Shown here: piece by piece, positions 39,817-50,640 of the stretch
How positions within the stretch are numbered: position 1 is the stretch's first letter
How the letters are laid out: each line of letters opens with the position of its first letter
NCBI RefSeq assembly: GCF_000515235.1
Contig: NZ_KI911558.1
Span: 1,471,217 to 1,535,216 of the forward strand
DNA from: Synechococcus sp. CC9616
Lineage (GTDB): Bacteria; Cyanobacteriota; Cyanobacteriia; PCC-6307; Cyanobiaceae
Direction: 5' to 3'
DNA: 64,000 bases
Translations under genes and position numbers: made by a program
Notes under the pieces: model-generated
Told to the model about the DNA's origin: nothing
Seen by the model: only the letters and a program-made list of their open reading frames with translations
Databases searched by the model: none

Positions 39817-40767
39817 TCAGCCAGCAACGGCTGAACCACCAACAACCTCAAGAATCTCCTGAGTAATCGCCGCCTGACGCGCCTTGTTGTAATCCAAGGT
39901 CAACGTCTTGGCGAGTTCCTTGGCATTGTCACTTGCATTGTTCATGGCCGTCATCCGACTGGCCAGCTCAGATGCCGCTGATTCCTGCAGGGAACGCAAA
40001 AGCTGATTCTGCAGGTAGAGAGGCAGCAATGCATTCAACAATTGCTCAGGGCTCTGCTCAAACACGATGTCCGAAGGGATTTTCGGTTCCGTGTTTGCAG
40101 GCCCGGCACCAGGTTCCACCGTCAAACGACCATCCTTGGTGGTGAGACGGAAGATCTCATCGTCGGGATCGGCAATGTCCTGGGGATCAAGCGGCAGCAG
40201 CGTCTGAACCACCGGCTTACAACTCACCAAATTGATGAACTTGGTGAAAATAATTTCTACACGATCACTACTCTGGGCAATGAATTCAGCCAGAAGGTCG
40301 GTGGCGATGGTATTGGCTTCATCAGCCGTCGGTACCTGCTCCAAGCCAGCAAACGTGGCTTGAATCGGATAATTGCGGTTGGAGAAGTAACTGCCAGCCT
40401 TTCGGCCGATCAGCACCAATTTCACATCAAAGCCTTTGCCTTTGAGCTCAGCAAAGCGTTGCTCAGTGCGTCTGATGATGTTGGAGTTGTATCCACCACA
40501 GAGGCCTCGATCACCGGTGCAGGCCACCAAGGTGACGCTCTGCACTGGCCGTTGCTCCATCAGAGGAGCTGCAGCATCTTCCATCTGCATGCGGGACTGG
40601 AGATTCTCCAGCACGCGCGCCAATCGATCCGCGAAGGGACGACTGCGCAACACCTGCTCCTGTGCACGACGCACTTTGGCTGCAGCAACAAGGCGCATGG
40701 CCTCGGTGATTTTTCTGGTGTTCTTGACCGATTTAATCCGGTCGCGGATCTCTTTGAGATTTGCCAT
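39817..40767 (-). CDS. atpG: ATP synthase subunit gamma
   Basis: A 316-residue rotor shaft subunit. The N-terminus [36 protein letters not shown] and the C-terminal [21 protein letters not shown] are characteristic. A central insertion (around [24 protein letters not shown]) is of the cyanobacterial type and lacks the regulatory cysteine pair of chloroplast gamma. Last gene of the eight-gene operon, 10 bases after atpA. Confidence 0.97.
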   Translation of the reverse strand: MANLKEIRDRIKSVKNTRKITEAMRLVAAAKVRRAQEQVLRSRPFADRLARVLENLQSRMQMEDAAAPLMEQRPVQSVTLVACTGDRGLCGGYNSNIIRRTEQRFAELKGKGFDVKLVLIGRKAGSYFSNRNYPIQATFAGLEQVPTADEANTIATDLLAEFIAQSSDRVEIIFTKFINLVSCKPVVQTLLPLDPQDIADPDDEIFRLTTKDGRLTVEPGAGPANTEPKIPSDIVFEQSPEQLLNALLPLYLQNQLLRSLQESAASELASRMTAMNNASDNAKELAKTLTLDYNKARQAAITQEILEVVGGSAVAG

Positions 40768-40777
40768 GTCGGCGACT

Positions 40778-42298
40778 TCAGCTGGCCGAAGCCACGAGGT
40801 TGGACACGACTTCGTTGATGGCGTCCTTGAGGATGGCCTCAGCCTCAGGGCTCATCACCTTTTTCTCCTGAATTTCATTGATGAACTCAGGCTTGTTGGA
40901 CTTCAGGTACTCGCGCAGCTCACGCGAGAAATCAACAATGCTTTCGACCGGGACATCATCGATGAGGCCTTTGACGCCGGCGTAAACAATGGCGACCTGC
41001 TCAGCAAGGATCAGCGGGCTGAACTGGGGTTGCTTGAGCAGCTCACGCAGACGCTTGCCGCGGCCGAGCTGCTTCTGAGTGGCCGCATCAAGATCGGAAG
41101 CGAACTGCGAGAAGGCAGCCAGTTCATCGAACTGAGCAAGCTCCAGCTTCAGGGTTCCGGCAATCTTCTTGATCGCCTTGGTCTGGGCGGCACCGCCCAC
41201 CCGACTCACGGACACACCCACATTGATGGCCGGGCGCAGACCGGAGTTGAACAGGTCAGAACTCAGGAAGATTTGGCCATCGGTGATCGAAATCACGTTG
41301 GTGGGGATGTACGCCGAAACGTCACCGGCTTGGGTCTCGATGATGGGGAGAGCGGTCATCGATCCTTTGCCCATGGCATCGGAGAGCTTGGCGGCACGTT
41401 CAAGCAAACGGCTGTGAAGGTAGAAAACGTCTCCGGGATAGGCCTCACGACCGGGCGGACGACGCAGCAGCAGGGACATCTGGCGGTAAGCAGCCGCCTG
41501 CTTGGACAGGTCGTCGTAGATCACCAGGGTTGCCTTGCCCTTGTACATGAAGTACTCGGCGATCGAAGCACCCGTATAAGGAGCCAGGTACTGCAGGGCA
41601 GCGGGCTCAGAGGCGTTCGCGGCCACCACCACCGTGTAATCGAGAGCGCCACGTTCGCGGAGCACTTCAACCACGTTGGCCACTGATGCCGCTTTCTGGC
41701 CCACGGCAACGTAGACGCAGATCATGTCCTGATCCTTCTGATTCAGGATCGTGTCGATCGCGATAGCGGTCTTGCCGGTCTGGCGGTCTCCGATGATCAG
41801 CTCCCGCTGGCCACGACCGACGGGGATCATGGCGTCGATGGCGGTGATGCCGGTCTGCATCGGCTCATGCACCGACTTCCGCTGAATGATGCCCGGAGCC
41901 ATCGACTCGATCAGGCGCATCTCTGTTGCAGCGATGTCGCCCTTGCCGTCGATGGGCTGACCCAACGAGTTGACCACCCGTCCGAGGGTCGCTTCTCCAA
42001 CGGGGACTGAAGCGATCTTGCCGGTGGCTTTAACGGTGCTGCCTTCCTGAATGCCAAGGCCTTCGCCCATCAGCACGGCGCCGACGTTGTCGTCTTCGAG
42101 GTTGAGGGCGATGGCTTCGGTGCCATCTTCAAACTCGAGAAGCTCACCAGCCATGGCCTCTTGCAGGCCGTAGACACGGGCGATGCCGTCTCCCACCTGG
42201 AGAACGGAGCCAACATTGCTGACGGAGACAGACTTGTCGTAATCCTCAATCTGCTTTTTGAGGATGGCGCTGATCTCGTCGGGACGGATGGAAACCAT
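40778..42298 (-). CDS. atpA: ATP synthase subunit alpha
   Basis: A 506-residue regulatory/structural F1 subunit. The Walker A motif GDRQTGKT is at residues 170-177, followed by [43 protein letters not shown] at 42298 ([13 protein letters not shown]) is the family start; the frame is open upstream but overlaps the atpH coding end. Lies 58 bases after atpH in the operon. Confidence 0.97.
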   Translation of the reverse strand: MVSIRPDEISAILKKQIEDYDKSVSVSNVGSVLQVGDGIARVYGLQEAMAGELLEFEDGTEAIALNLEDDNVGAVLMGEGLGIQEGSTVKATGKIASVPVGEATLGRVVNSLGQPIDGKGDIAATEMRLIESMAPGIIQRKSVHEPMQTGITAIDAMIPVGRGQRELIIGDRQTGKTAIAIDTILNQKDQDMICVYVAVGQKAASVANVVEVLRERGALDYTVVVAANASEPAALQYLAPYTGASIAEYFMYKGKATLVIYDDLSKQAAAYRQMSLLLRRPPGREAYPGDVFYLHSRLLERAAKLSDAMGKGSMTALPIIETQAGDVSAYIPTNVISITDGQIFLSSDLFNSGLRPAINVGVSVSRVGGAAQTKAIKKIAGTLKLELAQFDELAAFSQFASDLDAATQKQLGRGKRLRELLKQPQFSPLILAEQVAIVYAGVKGLIDDVPVESIVDFSRELREYLKSNKPEFINEIQEKKVMSPEAEAILKDAINEVVSNLVASAS

Positions 42299-42356
42299 GG
42301 CGTTTGCCCCAAGCGGGGAAGAGTTGAGGAAGGAGCGAAAAGAAAGGGGAGTGGAC

Positions 42357-42905
42357 TCAGCTCGCCTTGGCGAGCGCCAGACCGAGGCGGCGAACCTGTC
42401 CTGACAGGCTGGCATCGATCACCTGAGAGCCAAGACTCACGACGAAACCGCCGATCAGACCTGGATCAACACTGAGGTCGATATCGACCTTCTTGGTACC
42501 GGCCATGGCCTGCACCTTGCTTGACAATGCGGCTTGCTGCTCCTCTGTGAGAGGTTGAGCTGAACGCACGTGGGCCAACGTGATGCCCTGCTGCTGGCGG
42601 TAGAGCTCGAGATAGCGAAGCATCACCGCATCGAGCGCCTGAAGGCGCTGACGATCTGCCAGCACTTTGAGCAGATTCATCAACGATGGTGTGACCTGAT
42701 CACCAAGCAAGGCATCAAGAGCTTGCTTTTTGCCTGAGGGCTCGAGCACCGGCGACACCATCGCGTCACGAAAATCAGCTGAGCTCTCCCACACACCGAG
42801 AAGGTCCTTGCATTGCTCAGCAACCGTCTCGGACTCCTTGCGTCCTTCGGTGATCTGAAGCAAGGCTTCGGCGTAGGGCGTAGCCAGTGAATTGAGAATC
42901 GGCAT
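42357..42905 (-). CDS. atpH: ATP synthase subunit delta
   Basis: A 182-residue delta (OSCP-type) subunit that joins the F1 head to the peripheral stalk. The N-terminal helical domain ([17 protein letters not shown]) and the C-terminal [30 protein letters not shown] are typical. Its ATG overlaps the atpF stop by one base. Confidence 0.95.
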   Translation of the reverse strand: MPILNSLATPYAEALLQITEGRKESETVAEQCKDLLGVWESSADFRDAMVSPVLEPSGKKQALDALLGDQVTPSLMNLLKVLADRQRLQALDAVMLRYLELYRQQQGITLAHVRSAQPLTEEQQAALSSKVQAMAGTKKVDIDLSVDPGLIGGFVVSLGSQVIDASLSGQVRRLGLALAKAS

Positions 42906-43420
42906 CAGGCGTCCCTCAGATTGGCGATGGAAGCATCCAGCAGCTTGCTTTGGGCCTTGTCATCAAGACGGCCCGGCAGGTCTTTGAGAACCTTGCTGAT
43001 GGCTGCGGTGGCGGCTTCGCGGCGAAGAGCATCGTTGATCCGAATGGCCTCGGCGTCGGCATCCGCAGAGGCTCCCTGTTTGATGTTGGCCATCACAGCG
43101 ATGGTGCGTTGCTCTCCCTCAGCACGGATGGAAGCCGCGCGGGATTGACCATCCAGACGAATCTTTTCAGCCCTCTTATTGGCCTCAGCCAGATCAGCCT
43201 GTGCTTTGGCGAGCTCGTCAGTGGCCGTTTTCAGGCGCGTTTCAGCGTCCTGCAGATCCTGGAGGATGGCTGTGCGGCGCCGCTCGAGAATGCCGCCAAG
43301 GAATCCACTGAGGAACTTGACCAGAAGAACAATGACGATGGTCAGGTTGACCAGATTCGTCTCGAAAATGTTGAAGTTGAATCCGAAACCTTCGGAAGCC
43401 AGCAGGGGTAGGAAGGTCAT
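42905..43420 (-). CDS. atpF: ATP synthase subunit b
   Basis: A 171-residue peripheral stalk subunit. One membrane segment near the N-terminus (TNLVNLTIVIVLLVKFLSGFLGGIL, about residues 21-45) is followed by a long charged helix (ERRRTAILQDLQDAETRLKTATDELAKAQADLAEANKRA) that forms a coiled coil with b'. The start overlaps the b' stop by one base. Confidence 0.95.
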   Translation of the reverse strand: MTFLPLLASEGFGFNFNIFETNLVNLTIVIVLLVKFLSGFLGGILERRRTAILQDLQDAETRLKTATDELAKAQADLAEANKRAEKIRLDGQSRAASIRAEGEQRTIAVMANIKQGASADADAEAIRINDALRREAATAAISKVLKDLPGRLDDKAQSKLLDASIANLRDA

Positions 43421-43884
43421 CAGGCAGTGAGCAGTCGGTTAATGATCTGATCGCTGAGCTGGTCAACCCGGCTCTGGAGTTGTGAACGAGCCTGATTGCG
43501 CTCGTCATCCATCTCGCGGCGGGCAGCTTCCTTGGTGCTGTTCGCTTCCAGCTCTGCCTGGGTAATCGCTGCGCGGTAAAGGCCGTCAACTTCTTGTTCG
43601 GCCTCCACCACAGCAGCCTGAGCCGCTTGACGGGCCCCTTTCAGCTGCTCAGCCAGGTCGGCTTCCAGACGTTGAATCTGGGCAAGCTTCTCCTTGGCAT
43701 CAGCTCGGCTGGTGGAGATATAGCCCTCTCGATCCTCCACGACCTTGCCGACCGGACGGAAGAAGAGAACATTGAGCAGGTAGGTGAGGACAACCACCTG
43801 AACCGCCATCAGCGGAAGGGTGGCATCGAGGTCGAAAAGACCTCCCTCAGGAACACCTGCTTCAGCAAGCAGAAGCCAGGTCAT
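43420..43884 (-). CDS. atpG': ATP synthase subunit b' (second stalk subunit)
   Basis: A 154-residue second b-type subunit, as found in photosynthetic organisms. It has one membrane segment ([31 protein letters not shown], about residues 24-42) followed by an Ala/Glu/Gln-rich helix. It pairs with AtpF. It is also named atpF2. It is spaced 67 bases after atpE. Confidence 0.94.
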   Translation of the reverse strand: MTWLLLAEAGVPEGGLFDLDATLPLMAVQVVVLTYLLNVLFFRPVGKVVEDREGYISTSRADAKEKLAQIQRLEADLAEQLKGARQAAQAAVVEAEQEVDGLYRAAITQAELEANSTKEAARREMDDERNQARSQLQSRVDQLSDQIINRLLTA

Positions 43885-43951
43885 GGAAGGGTGCGCTGGA
43901 AAGGGATCGGTACAAGACGGTCAGAAGGGGGGAACGAACCCCCCGCCCTGA

Positions 43952-44299
<348 letters not shown>

Positions 44300-44336
44300 T
44301 CAAGCGTCGGACCTACGCGCGGTTTTGTTTAGCAGA

Positions 44337-44352
44337 TCGCCTCAAAAGGCGA
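44337..44352. promoter_or_regulatory. Intercistronic hairpin between atpB and atpE
   Basis: A perfect 6-bp stem TCGCCT/AGGCGA with a four-base loop lies 15 bases after the atpB stop, in the largest spacer of the operon (166 bases). No T-run follows on the transcribed strand, so it is more likely an mRNA processing or stability element favouring the abundant c subunit than a terminator. Function is inference. Confidence 0.45.
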
Positions 44353-44366
44353 AAGAGTTTTGAAAA

Positions 44367-45092
44367 TTAGTGGGCCTCGTGAAGTCCTTCTCCGATGTAA
44401 AAAGCGGCGAGGGTGGCAAAAATAAGCGCCTGAATCGCACTGGTGAAGAGCCCCAAAAGCATCACGGGCAGAGGCACAATCAAAGGCACGAGATACACCA
44501 GAACTCCCACAGCTAATTCGTCAGCCAGGATGTTTCCGAACAAACGGAAAGAGAGCGACAGAGGCTTGGTGAATTCCTCGATGATCTTGAACGGGAGCAT
44601 GATCGGAGTCGGCTCCACATACAGCTCGAAGAAACGCAGTCCCTTGCGGCTCAAACCGGCGTAGAAATACACCAGAGACACCAACAGAGCCATCGCCACC
44701 GTGGTGTTGATATCTGCGGTTGGTGCACCGAGTTCTCCTTCAGGCAGCTCGATGATCTTCCAGGGGATCAAGGCACCGCCCCAGTTGCTCACGAAGATGA
44801 ACAGGAACAACGTCCCGATGAACGGAAGCCAATCCCGATAGTGCTTTTCACCGATCTGGTCCCGTGCCAGGTCGCGAATGAAGCCCCAGAGAAATTCCAG
44901 AAGGTTCTGCAGACCGATCGGATCGCGCTGCATGCCCCGGGTGCCAACAAGCACCAGAGCGAGCAAAACGCCAATCAAGATCCAGGAGCTCAAAAACACC
45001 TGGCCGTGGAGATAAAGGTCACCGATCTGCCAGTACAGATGGTGACCAACCTCCAGTTCGGCGAACGGCAATTGGAAGGGCAGCAAAGCCAT
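44367..45092 (-). CDS. atpB: ATP synthase subunit a
   Basis: A 241-residue membrane subunit forming the proton half-channels. The essential arginine lies in [21 protein letters not shown]. Five or six membrane segments are visible, the last being [25 protein letters not shown]. It follows atp1 by 24 bases. Confidence 0.96.
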   Translation of the reverse strand: MALLPFQLPFAELEVGHHLYWQIGDLYLHGQVFLSSWILIGVLLALVLVGTRGMQRDPIGLQNLLEFLWGFIRDLARDQIGEKHYRDWLPFIGTLFLFIFVSNWGGALIPWKIIELPEGELGAPTADINTTVAMALLVSLVYFYAGLSRKGLRFFELYVEPTPIMLPFKIIEEFTKPLSLSFRLFGNILADELAVGVLVYLVPLIVPLPVMLLGLFTSAIQALIFATLAAFYIGEGLHEAH

Positions 45093-45116
45093 GGGTGCGG
45101 AGAGAAATGCTCTGCT

Positions 45117-45485
45117 TCAGCTGTCGAAGACGTGCTGAAGAATCAAAGCGGGCTTGTAGAGGAGAAATCCCAGGAAGGCAGGCAGTAGATCGAGCTGGGG
45201 CAACTTGGCAGCACCGACCACAAGCAGGGTCGGCACGACAAGCTGAAAGCGTCCCAGTCCGCGAGACTGTTCACTGAGGTTGGCCACGCTGCGGGCGAGC
45301 AGGCGCACGTACAGAAGTCCGGCGCAGGCACCCACGAACACACTGCCGGCCACCGAGAGGTTGAAGGTCACTGCCACGATCGGAACCGAGATCAGTGCCA
45401 CCAAACCGGTGGCCAGCAGCAGACGACGCTGAAGACGGTAGAAATCTTCCAAGCAACGCCTGAATTGGCGCGCGGAATCTATCAC
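45117..45485 (-). CDS. atp1: ATP synthase-associated protein Atp1 (AtpI-like)
   Basis: A 122-residue membrane protein with four hydrophobic segments (LLLATGLVALISVPIVAVTF, AGSVFVGACAGLLYVRLLA, FQLVVPTLLVVGAAKL, LLPAFLGFLLYKPALIL). It stands first in the atp operon like the cyanobacterial Atp1/AtpI, which is thought to help assemble the c ring or load ions. GTG at 45485 is preferred; a longer frame would overlap the methyltransferase gene 13 bases upstream. No separate promoter space exists, so transcription may start within that gene. Confidence 0.82.
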   Translation of the reverse strand: MIDSARQFRRCLEDFYRLQRRLLLATGLVALISVPIVAVTFNLSVAGSVFVGACAGLLYVRLLARSVANLSEQSRGLGRFQLVVPTLLVVGAAKLPQLDLLPAFLGFLLYKPALILQHVFDS

Positions 45486-45498
45486 GTGTCTTCTGTAG

Positions 45499-46668
45499 TT
45501 ACCTCTGCAACAGGAGGAGATGCCGGTCGACAAGATCACGCACCAAAGCGGGTTCAGCCAGCGAACCGAGCGGGACGCCTGGCTGCGTCTCTACGGCGCG
45601 CAGCAAGGCAGCCGAGGCAGCATCGAGCTGAATCGGTTGCATGTTGCGATCAAGAACCGGATCGGGTTCTCCCCAGAGACAGGGCTGTCGAATCGCCGAC
45701 GCCTGCCTCAGCTCCGCATCCGTCCACGGGGACGTTGAAACCGGTTGGGCAGAGAGAAAAAACTCGAAATGACTGATATCGGGATCGAGCTGTTCCACCA
45801 ACGCCCACTGCTGTTGAGGTTCCAGCGCTCTGGCGCGCTCGAGCAGTTCCCCCTCAAGCAGGCGGGCGGGATCCCAGACCTCTGGATTGGAAAAGCCAGC
45901 GAAATGGAGCCCGGCAGTCGCGATGAACCGGAACAGGCTCTCCAGGCTGTAGCTGATTTCCTGAGGATGCAGATACATATCTGCAAAGTTCGCATCGGCA
46001 GCGCAGTCGATAGCCCAGCGTTCGCGGTGATGACGGGCCAACCGGTTTGTTTCAGGCAAGGTCTGGAACAGATCCCGACCAAGCCGCAGTCCCTCGCTGC
46101 CTGTTCCCACGCCAAGCAGATTCAGGGCCTTCTGGGTGCGATGGATTTCCCAGCGCCCGGAGTCCGCATAAAGGAAGAGATGCAGCAGCCCATCCACAGC
46201 CAACAGACCCGCAAGGGCCCCTAGTCCTGCCTCCGGTTGATCGAGATGATGCAACACCCCAACGGAATTGATGTAGTCGAATGGCCCCTCACCCTCCAGA
46301 TCCAGCAGGCTGCGCCGCTCCTGACGCAGCTTTGGAACCAGCTCCTGGGCACCGGACAGCCGCAGACGCTCTCGGGCCACGGCCAACGCCCCATCACTGA
46401 TATCCACTGCAAGAACCTCAGCTCCTGGATTGAGGTGACAGAGATAGTCAGTGCTCACCCCGGTGCCGCAGCCGGCATCGAGGATGCGAGGAGCTGGGCC
46501 AACTGCAGGGATCGCACCATGAACGGCTGCCAGAACGCTGCGATGGCACCAACGCCAGTTGTATCCAGGCGGTGGGCCCTCTTGAACAGGGTCTCCCGGA
46601 TAAGGGAAGCGGTCATAAAAAGCGCTCACCGTGGGAGTCGCGGCATCGGTTGGCAAAGGATCGACCAT
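45499..46668 (-). CDS. Class I SAM-dependent methyltransferase
   Basis: A 389-residue protein. An N-terminal AFYDRFPYPGDP segment precedes the SAM-binding motif RILDAGCGTGVSTDYL (about residues 61-76), then VLAVDISDGAL and INSVGVLHHLDQPEAGL. The C-terminal ~150 residues are a helical domain of unknown role. Targets are unknown; related proteins are annotated only as methyltransferases. ATG at 46668 is chosen; ATG at 46701 would add 11 residues. It is divergent from apcE, whose start lies 147 bases away. Confidence 0.83.
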   Translation of the reverse strand: MVDPLPTDAATPTVSAFYDRFPYPGDPVQEGPPPGYNWRWCHRSVLAAVHGAIPAVGPAPRILDAGCGTGVSTDYLCHLNPGAEVLAVDISDGALAVARERLRLSGAQELVPKLRQERRSLLDLEGEGPFDYINSVGVLHHLDQPEAGLGALAGLLAVDGLLHLFLYADSGRWEIHRTQKALNLLGVGTGSEGLRLGRDLFQTLPETNRLARHHRERWAIDCAADANFADMYLHPQEISYSLESLFRFIATAGLHFAGFSNPEVWDPARLLEGELLERARALEPQQQWALVEQLDPDISHFEFFLSAQPVSTSPWTDAELRQASAIRQPCLWGEPDPVLDRNMQPIQLDAASAALLRAVETQPGVPLGSLAEPALVRDLVDRHLLLLQR

Positions 46669-46814
46669 GCAGGCAAACCAGGGATCACGCGAGCTTTTCA
46701 TGGCAACAGGTCGCTGAATCGCACGCGCTGCAAGGCCTGCAAACATTTGTTCATGCCACGCGGGAGCACCTGCCTGCCAGCCGTAACGTGTCTCGATCCG
46801 ACAAGCCTCCGTCG

Positions 46815-49697
46815 ATGACAGTGACCGCCAGCAGTGGCAGCCCGAGGGTGTCCCCCCAACTGTTTGACACACTGCCGCTGTCGAGCGTTCGTCAGGCGGA
46901 ACAACAGGACCGATTCCCCGACGGAGGAGAACTCGACACCCTGATCACCTTTTTCCGTAGTGGTCAGGACCGGCTGGAAGCCGCTCGCATCATCGCGGCC
47001 AACGCAGAGTCGATCGTGGCTCGAGCTGCCAATCGCATCTTTGTCGGTGGCACCCCGCTGTCATTCCTGGAAGCTCCTCTCAGCACGGGTGAAACAAGCC
47101 GCAGCAGCGCCGAGGAAGGCACTCCGTTGGCGGCAGATCAGGTGGCCTTCGAGCAATCCGTTCGAACCTTCACGGGCAGCAGCGGAGACACCAAACGGGG
47201 CAATTTCCTGACGCGCTTGCTGGAAGGTGCAGGTGGCGACGCGGACGTCAGGGTGGTTCTGCCAACAGGGTTCAACGCCATCAGTGTGGCGAAGTACGGG
47301 CCTGCATTTATGCGCAAGTCCGTGCGGGACATGGGCTGGTTCCTGCGTTACGTGGGCTACGCCGTTGTCGCAGGCGATCCCAGCATCCTCTCGGTGAACA
47401 CCCGCGGGCTTCGCGACATCCTTCTGGCCAACTGCTCCCTGGCCGCCACCAATGTGGCGCTGCAGGAAATGCGCGCCGCTTCAGCCCAGTTGCTGAGAGA
47501 CCGGCCCGAATCGAGACAGCTGGCCATCGACTGCTTCAACGTGCTGCTGCAGGAACTGGCGGTCCCCACCCCCAGCACCAAACAACGGCAGGGCAGTGGT
47601 GTGCAACAGGGACTGCAACTACCAGCCATCTACGCGCTTGCCTCCGAAGGATCCCAGCGCTTTGAAATGCGCCCGGGTCTCTCCGGAGCTGAAAAGGCCG
47701 AGGTGATCCGGGCTGCCTACCGCCAGGTATTCGAACGCGATATCGCCAAGGGCTACTCCCAGTGTCCCTGCCGCTCAGAAGCCAGCCAGGTCAGCCAGGG
47801 GCAGATTTCAACCCGGGAGTTCATCCGTGCACTCGGCCGCAGCAAGGAATACCGCCAGCAATTCCACGACCGTTTCGTGAACAGCCGTGTCGTGGAATTG
47901 GCTTATCGCCATTTCCTCGGACGAGGCATCAGTTCTCTCGAGGAATTTCGCAAGTCGTTCTCGATCCTCAGCGACCAGGGACTGAACGGACTGGTGGACG
48001 TTCTTGTGAATTCGAAGGAATACGCCCGCTGCTTCGGGGAGGAAACGGTTCCATACATTCGTGATCTTGGAGAAGAAGCCCAGGAGAGTGCTGGTTGGGG
48101 ATCCAATCGCAAGCTGTACAACTTCAGTGCCCCCTTCGAGGGAGCCCCCCAGTACGTCACGTTGTACGCGTCCTATCGGCAGCCGTTTGCTGACCAGCAC
48201 GTTTACGGCGGGGGCAACGATCCCGTCGCCAACCAATACGGCGCCATCTTCCCCAGCGGCTCAGCTTCAGTGTCAACGCGCCCAGCTCCCTACGGGTATG
48301 ACAGCCGGCGGCTGCTGGTCAGCAACGGCCTCAACAGTCCAGGCCAGATCGCCAGCGCCCAGTCCCGTTCCAGCCGTCCCCGCAAGGTGGGGCCTCGCGT
48401 AATCCGCCTGCAGCAAATCTCCACAGGCGGGGCCGCTCGTCCAAACCGCGGCGGTCAACCCAGTGTTCGCAACACGGAGTCGAGCACCCAGTCGGTGATC
48501 AATGCCGTGTACGTGCAGGTACTGGGAAACGCCGGCTACGCCGGCGAGCGGCTCGGTTCTGAAGAGGCACGACTCGAAAACGGCGATATCTGCCTCAAAG
48601 ATTTTGTCCGCAGTGTTGCCCGCTCCGATGCCTTCCGACGCCGTTACTGGAGTGGCCTCTACATCGTGAAGGCCATTGAGGTGATGCACCGGCGACTGCT
48701 GGGTCGACCGACCTTCGGCCGTTGGGAGATCGATGCACTGTTCGACACTGCAGCGCGCAAGGGCTTCTATGGCGTTGTCGACGCCTTGATCGACAGCAAG
48801 GACTATCAGGATTGCTTCGGTGAGGACACCGTTCCCTTCGAGCGCTTCATCACGCCAGGCGACCTCAATGTGCGCCGCGCTCCGACCCTGAAACGGGAGG
48901 TCGCCGAGTTCGGTTACGACAGCTCCAGCCTGGTGCTGACCAACCGCCCTGAACCGTTGGCACCGATGGCTTATCGCGGCAGTGGCGAGATCACACCGAG
49001 AAACTTCCCCGGTCGCGGTGGCGGTTCGAGGGCCGATTGGAACGGCATCGCGAAGGACTTCAGCAGCGACGACCTTCAGAAGAGCCTGCGTCAGATCCGG
49101 CTTGGGGAGCCGATCAAGCGGAACCGCACGAGCACGGCAGCTCCGCTCACACCGATGACGAGAGCGCTTGAAACCAAGGGCGCCGAGGGCTACAAACTTC
49201 GCCCATCACTTCCGCAACAACTGGTTCTGAAGCGTCCCTGCGACGAGAGTGAGCTGCGCACAATCATTGATGCCACCTACAAACAATTGCTGAACCGCGT
49301 TCCACTCGAGAACGAACGGCTTCTGGAGGCTGAATCCCGTCTTCGCAACGAGGATTCCAATCTGAGCGATTTCATTACGGAGGTGGCGATGGCCGATGGC
49401 TTCCAGTCGCGTTTGTACGCGATGGCCCCCTTGCGTGCCGCCTCCGCTGCCAGTCTGGCGCTGCTCGGGCGGGTGGCTTCTCCCGCCGAAGTGAGCCGTT
49501 TCCTCCGCTTGCGGGCCGAATCCGGCCAGCCGGTTGCCGTTCGTGAGGTGCTCGATCGCATCGTTGAAGCGAATCAGGTTCCGCGCATGGACGGCATGAA
49601 CACCAGGGGCGATGTCACCCAGGCGACCCAGCAGCGCACCGCAGCTCTTTATCGCGGCAATGCAGGTATGAATCCAGCCATGAATTCAGCCATCTGA
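46815..49697 (+). CDS. apcE: Phycobilisome core-membrane linker (LCM)
   Basis: A 960-residue anchor polypeptide that organises the allophycocyanin core and acts as terminal energy emitter towards photosystem II. Residues ~1-250 form a phycobiliprotein-like domain with a loop insertion (about 78-145) and a probable bilin-binding Cys207 (LLANCSLAATN). Three linker (REP) domains follow at about 280-430, 557-690 and 805-930, each with the Y-x-x-x-L/F-x-R-x and SxE/DY patterns (for example AYRQVFERDI, VYVQVLGN, TYKQLLNR). Three REPs predict a tricylindrical core. ATG at 46815; the frame is open further upstream but overlaps the divergent methyltransferase. Confidence 0.96.
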   Translation: MTVTASSGSPRVSPQLFDTLPLSSVRQAEQQDRFPDGGELDTLITFFRSGQDRLEAARIIAANAESIVARAANRIFVGGTPLSFLEAPLSTGETSRSSAEEGTPLAADQVAFEQSVRTFTGSSGDTKRGNFLTRLLEGAGGDADVRVVLPTGFNAISVAKYGPAFMRKSVRDMGWFLRYVGYAVVAGDPSILSVNTRGLRDILLANCSLAATNVALQEMRAASAQLLRDRPESRQLAIDCFNVLLQELAVPTPSTKQRQGSGVQQGLQLPAIYALASEGSQRFEMRPGLSGAEKAEVIRAAYRQVFERDIAKGYSQCPCRSEASQVSQGQISTREFIRALGRSKEYRQQFHDRFVNSRVVELAYRHFLGRGISSLEEFRKSFSILSDQGLNGLVDVLVNSKEYARCFGEETVPYIRDLGEEAQESAGWGSNRKLYNFSAPFEGAPQYVTLYASYRQPFADQHVYGGGNDPVANQYGAIFPSGSASVSTRPAPYGYDSRRLLVSNGLNSPGQIASAQSRSSRPRKVGPRVIRLQQISTGGAARPNRGGQPSVRNTESSTQSVINAVYVQVLGNAGYAGERLGSEEARLENGDICLKDFVRSVARSDAFRRRYWSGLYIVKAIEVMHRRLLGRPTFGRWEIDALFDTAARKGFYGVVDALIDSKDYQDCFGEDTVPFERFITPGDLNVRRAPTLKREVAEFGYDSSSLVLTNRPEPLAPMAYRGSGEITPRNFPGRGGGSRADWNGIAKDFSSDDLQKSLRQIRLGEPIKRNRTSTAAPLTPMTRALETKGAEGYKLRPSLPQQLVLKRPCDESELRTIIDATYKQLLNRVPLENERLLEAESRLRNEDSNLSDFITEVAMADGFQSRLYAMAPLRAASAASLALLGRVASPAEVSRFLRLRAESGQPVAVREVLDRIVEANQVPRMDGMNTRGDVTQATQQRTAALYRGNAGMNPAMNSAI

Positions 49698-50118
49698 TTG
49701 ATTAGAAGCCAACCAATCGGCTCCCAATTTTTGATATCGATCTCCTGAAGTTCACAGCGTTCAGGAGAACAATGCATTGCCCTTGCTTTCTTGCGACTCC
49801 TTAGGGAGTGCCCGCAGGATTCACTGTGGGAGAACGGATCTCATCATTACCAACAGGCAGTGAAGAACTGTTACCTCTGCCCGGGAGCATTGAGATGTTT
49901 GGCGCAGAATGCTGCGGTTGCCGGGTTCCTCGGCAGTGTCGGATCGTCATTCAGGGGACCATCAACGTTCAGTGTTGAACGTTGTAAACAACCTTCTGAA
50001 TGATTGGCTCGACATAGGCTCTCAGCCCTTAGTCTGAGACTCGATCCTGAAAGGGATCACCCACATTCACCGGATACCGGTCTCCTACGGGCGGCCGCTT
50101 GTTTCGAGGCAGAACTGC
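49698..50118. other. apcE-apcA intergenic region
   Basis: No gene is seen. Soon after apcE there is a weak hairpin AGCC/GGCT followed by a T-run (about 49707-49735), a possible partial terminator. A strong inverted repeat lies at 49963-49984 (separate entry). The right half must contain the promoter and long leader of the apcA-apcB-apcC operon. Confidence 0.6.
49963..49984. promoter_or_regulatory. Perfect inverted repeat in apcA upstream region
   Basis: CAACGTTCA - GTGT - TGAACGTTG, a perfect 9-bp inverted repeat with a four-base centre, 135 bases upstream of apcA. No T-run follows, so it is not an intrinsic terminator. It could be an operator or a 5' leader hairpin of the highly expressed apc mRNA. 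No known regulator site is matched. Confidence 0.5.
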
Positions 50119-50604
50119 ATGAGCATCGTCTCCAACTCGATCATCAACGCGGACGCCGAAGCCCGCTACCTCAGCCCTGGCGAACTCGACCAGATCAAGG
50201 CCTTCGTGACCGGCGGTCAACGCCGTCTCCGCGTCGCCCAAGTTCTGTGCGAAAGCCGCGAGCGCATCGTTAAGCAGGCTGGTGGTCAGCTGTTCCAGAA
50301 GCGTCCCGACGTCATTTCCCCCGGCGGCAATGCCTACGGAGAGGAAATGACCGCAACATGTCTGCGCGACATGGACTACTACCTCCGCCTTGTGACCTAC
50401 GGCATCGTCTCCGGCGATGTCACGCCCATCGAAGAGATCGGCGTCATCGGAGCAAAAGAGCTCTACCGCTCCCTGGGCACACCCCTGGAAGCCATGGCTG
50501 AAGCCGTGCGTGAGATGAAGACGGTCGCCATGGGCCTCCTCACCGGCGCCGACGCCGAGGAAGCTGGTACTTACTTCGACTACGTGGTGGGCGCACTCGC
50601 CTGA
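50119..50604 (+). CDS. apcA: Allophycocyanin alpha subunit
   Basis: A 161-residue phycobiliprotein of the phycobilisome core. The phycocyanobilin-binding cysteine is Cys81 in [14 protein letters not shown]. The globin-like fold is intact from the two N-terminal helices ([18 protein letters not shown]) to the C-terminal [11 protein letters not shown]. It pairs with ApcB to form the alpha-beta monomer absorbing near 650 nm. apcB follows after 36 bases. Confidence 0.98.
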   Translation: MSIVSNSIINADAEARYLSPGELDQIKAFVTGGQRRLRVAQVLCESRERIVKQAGGQLFQKRPDVISPGGNAYGEEMTATCLRDMDYYLRLVTYGIVSGDVTPIEEIGVIGAKELYRSLGTPLEAMAEAVREMKTVAMGLLTGADAEEAGTYFDYVVGALA

Positions 50605-50640
50605 ACACACCGCTGATTCCCTTCACGCATCCAAGGATCC

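Noticed and set aside
40436-41686. A 416-codon open frame antisense to atpG and atpA
   Set aside because: It spans the gap between two certain genes on the opposite strand and has a composition set by their codons.
50004-50273. An 89-codon frame overlapping the apcA start
   Set aside because: It overlaps a certain gene in another frame and has no domain.
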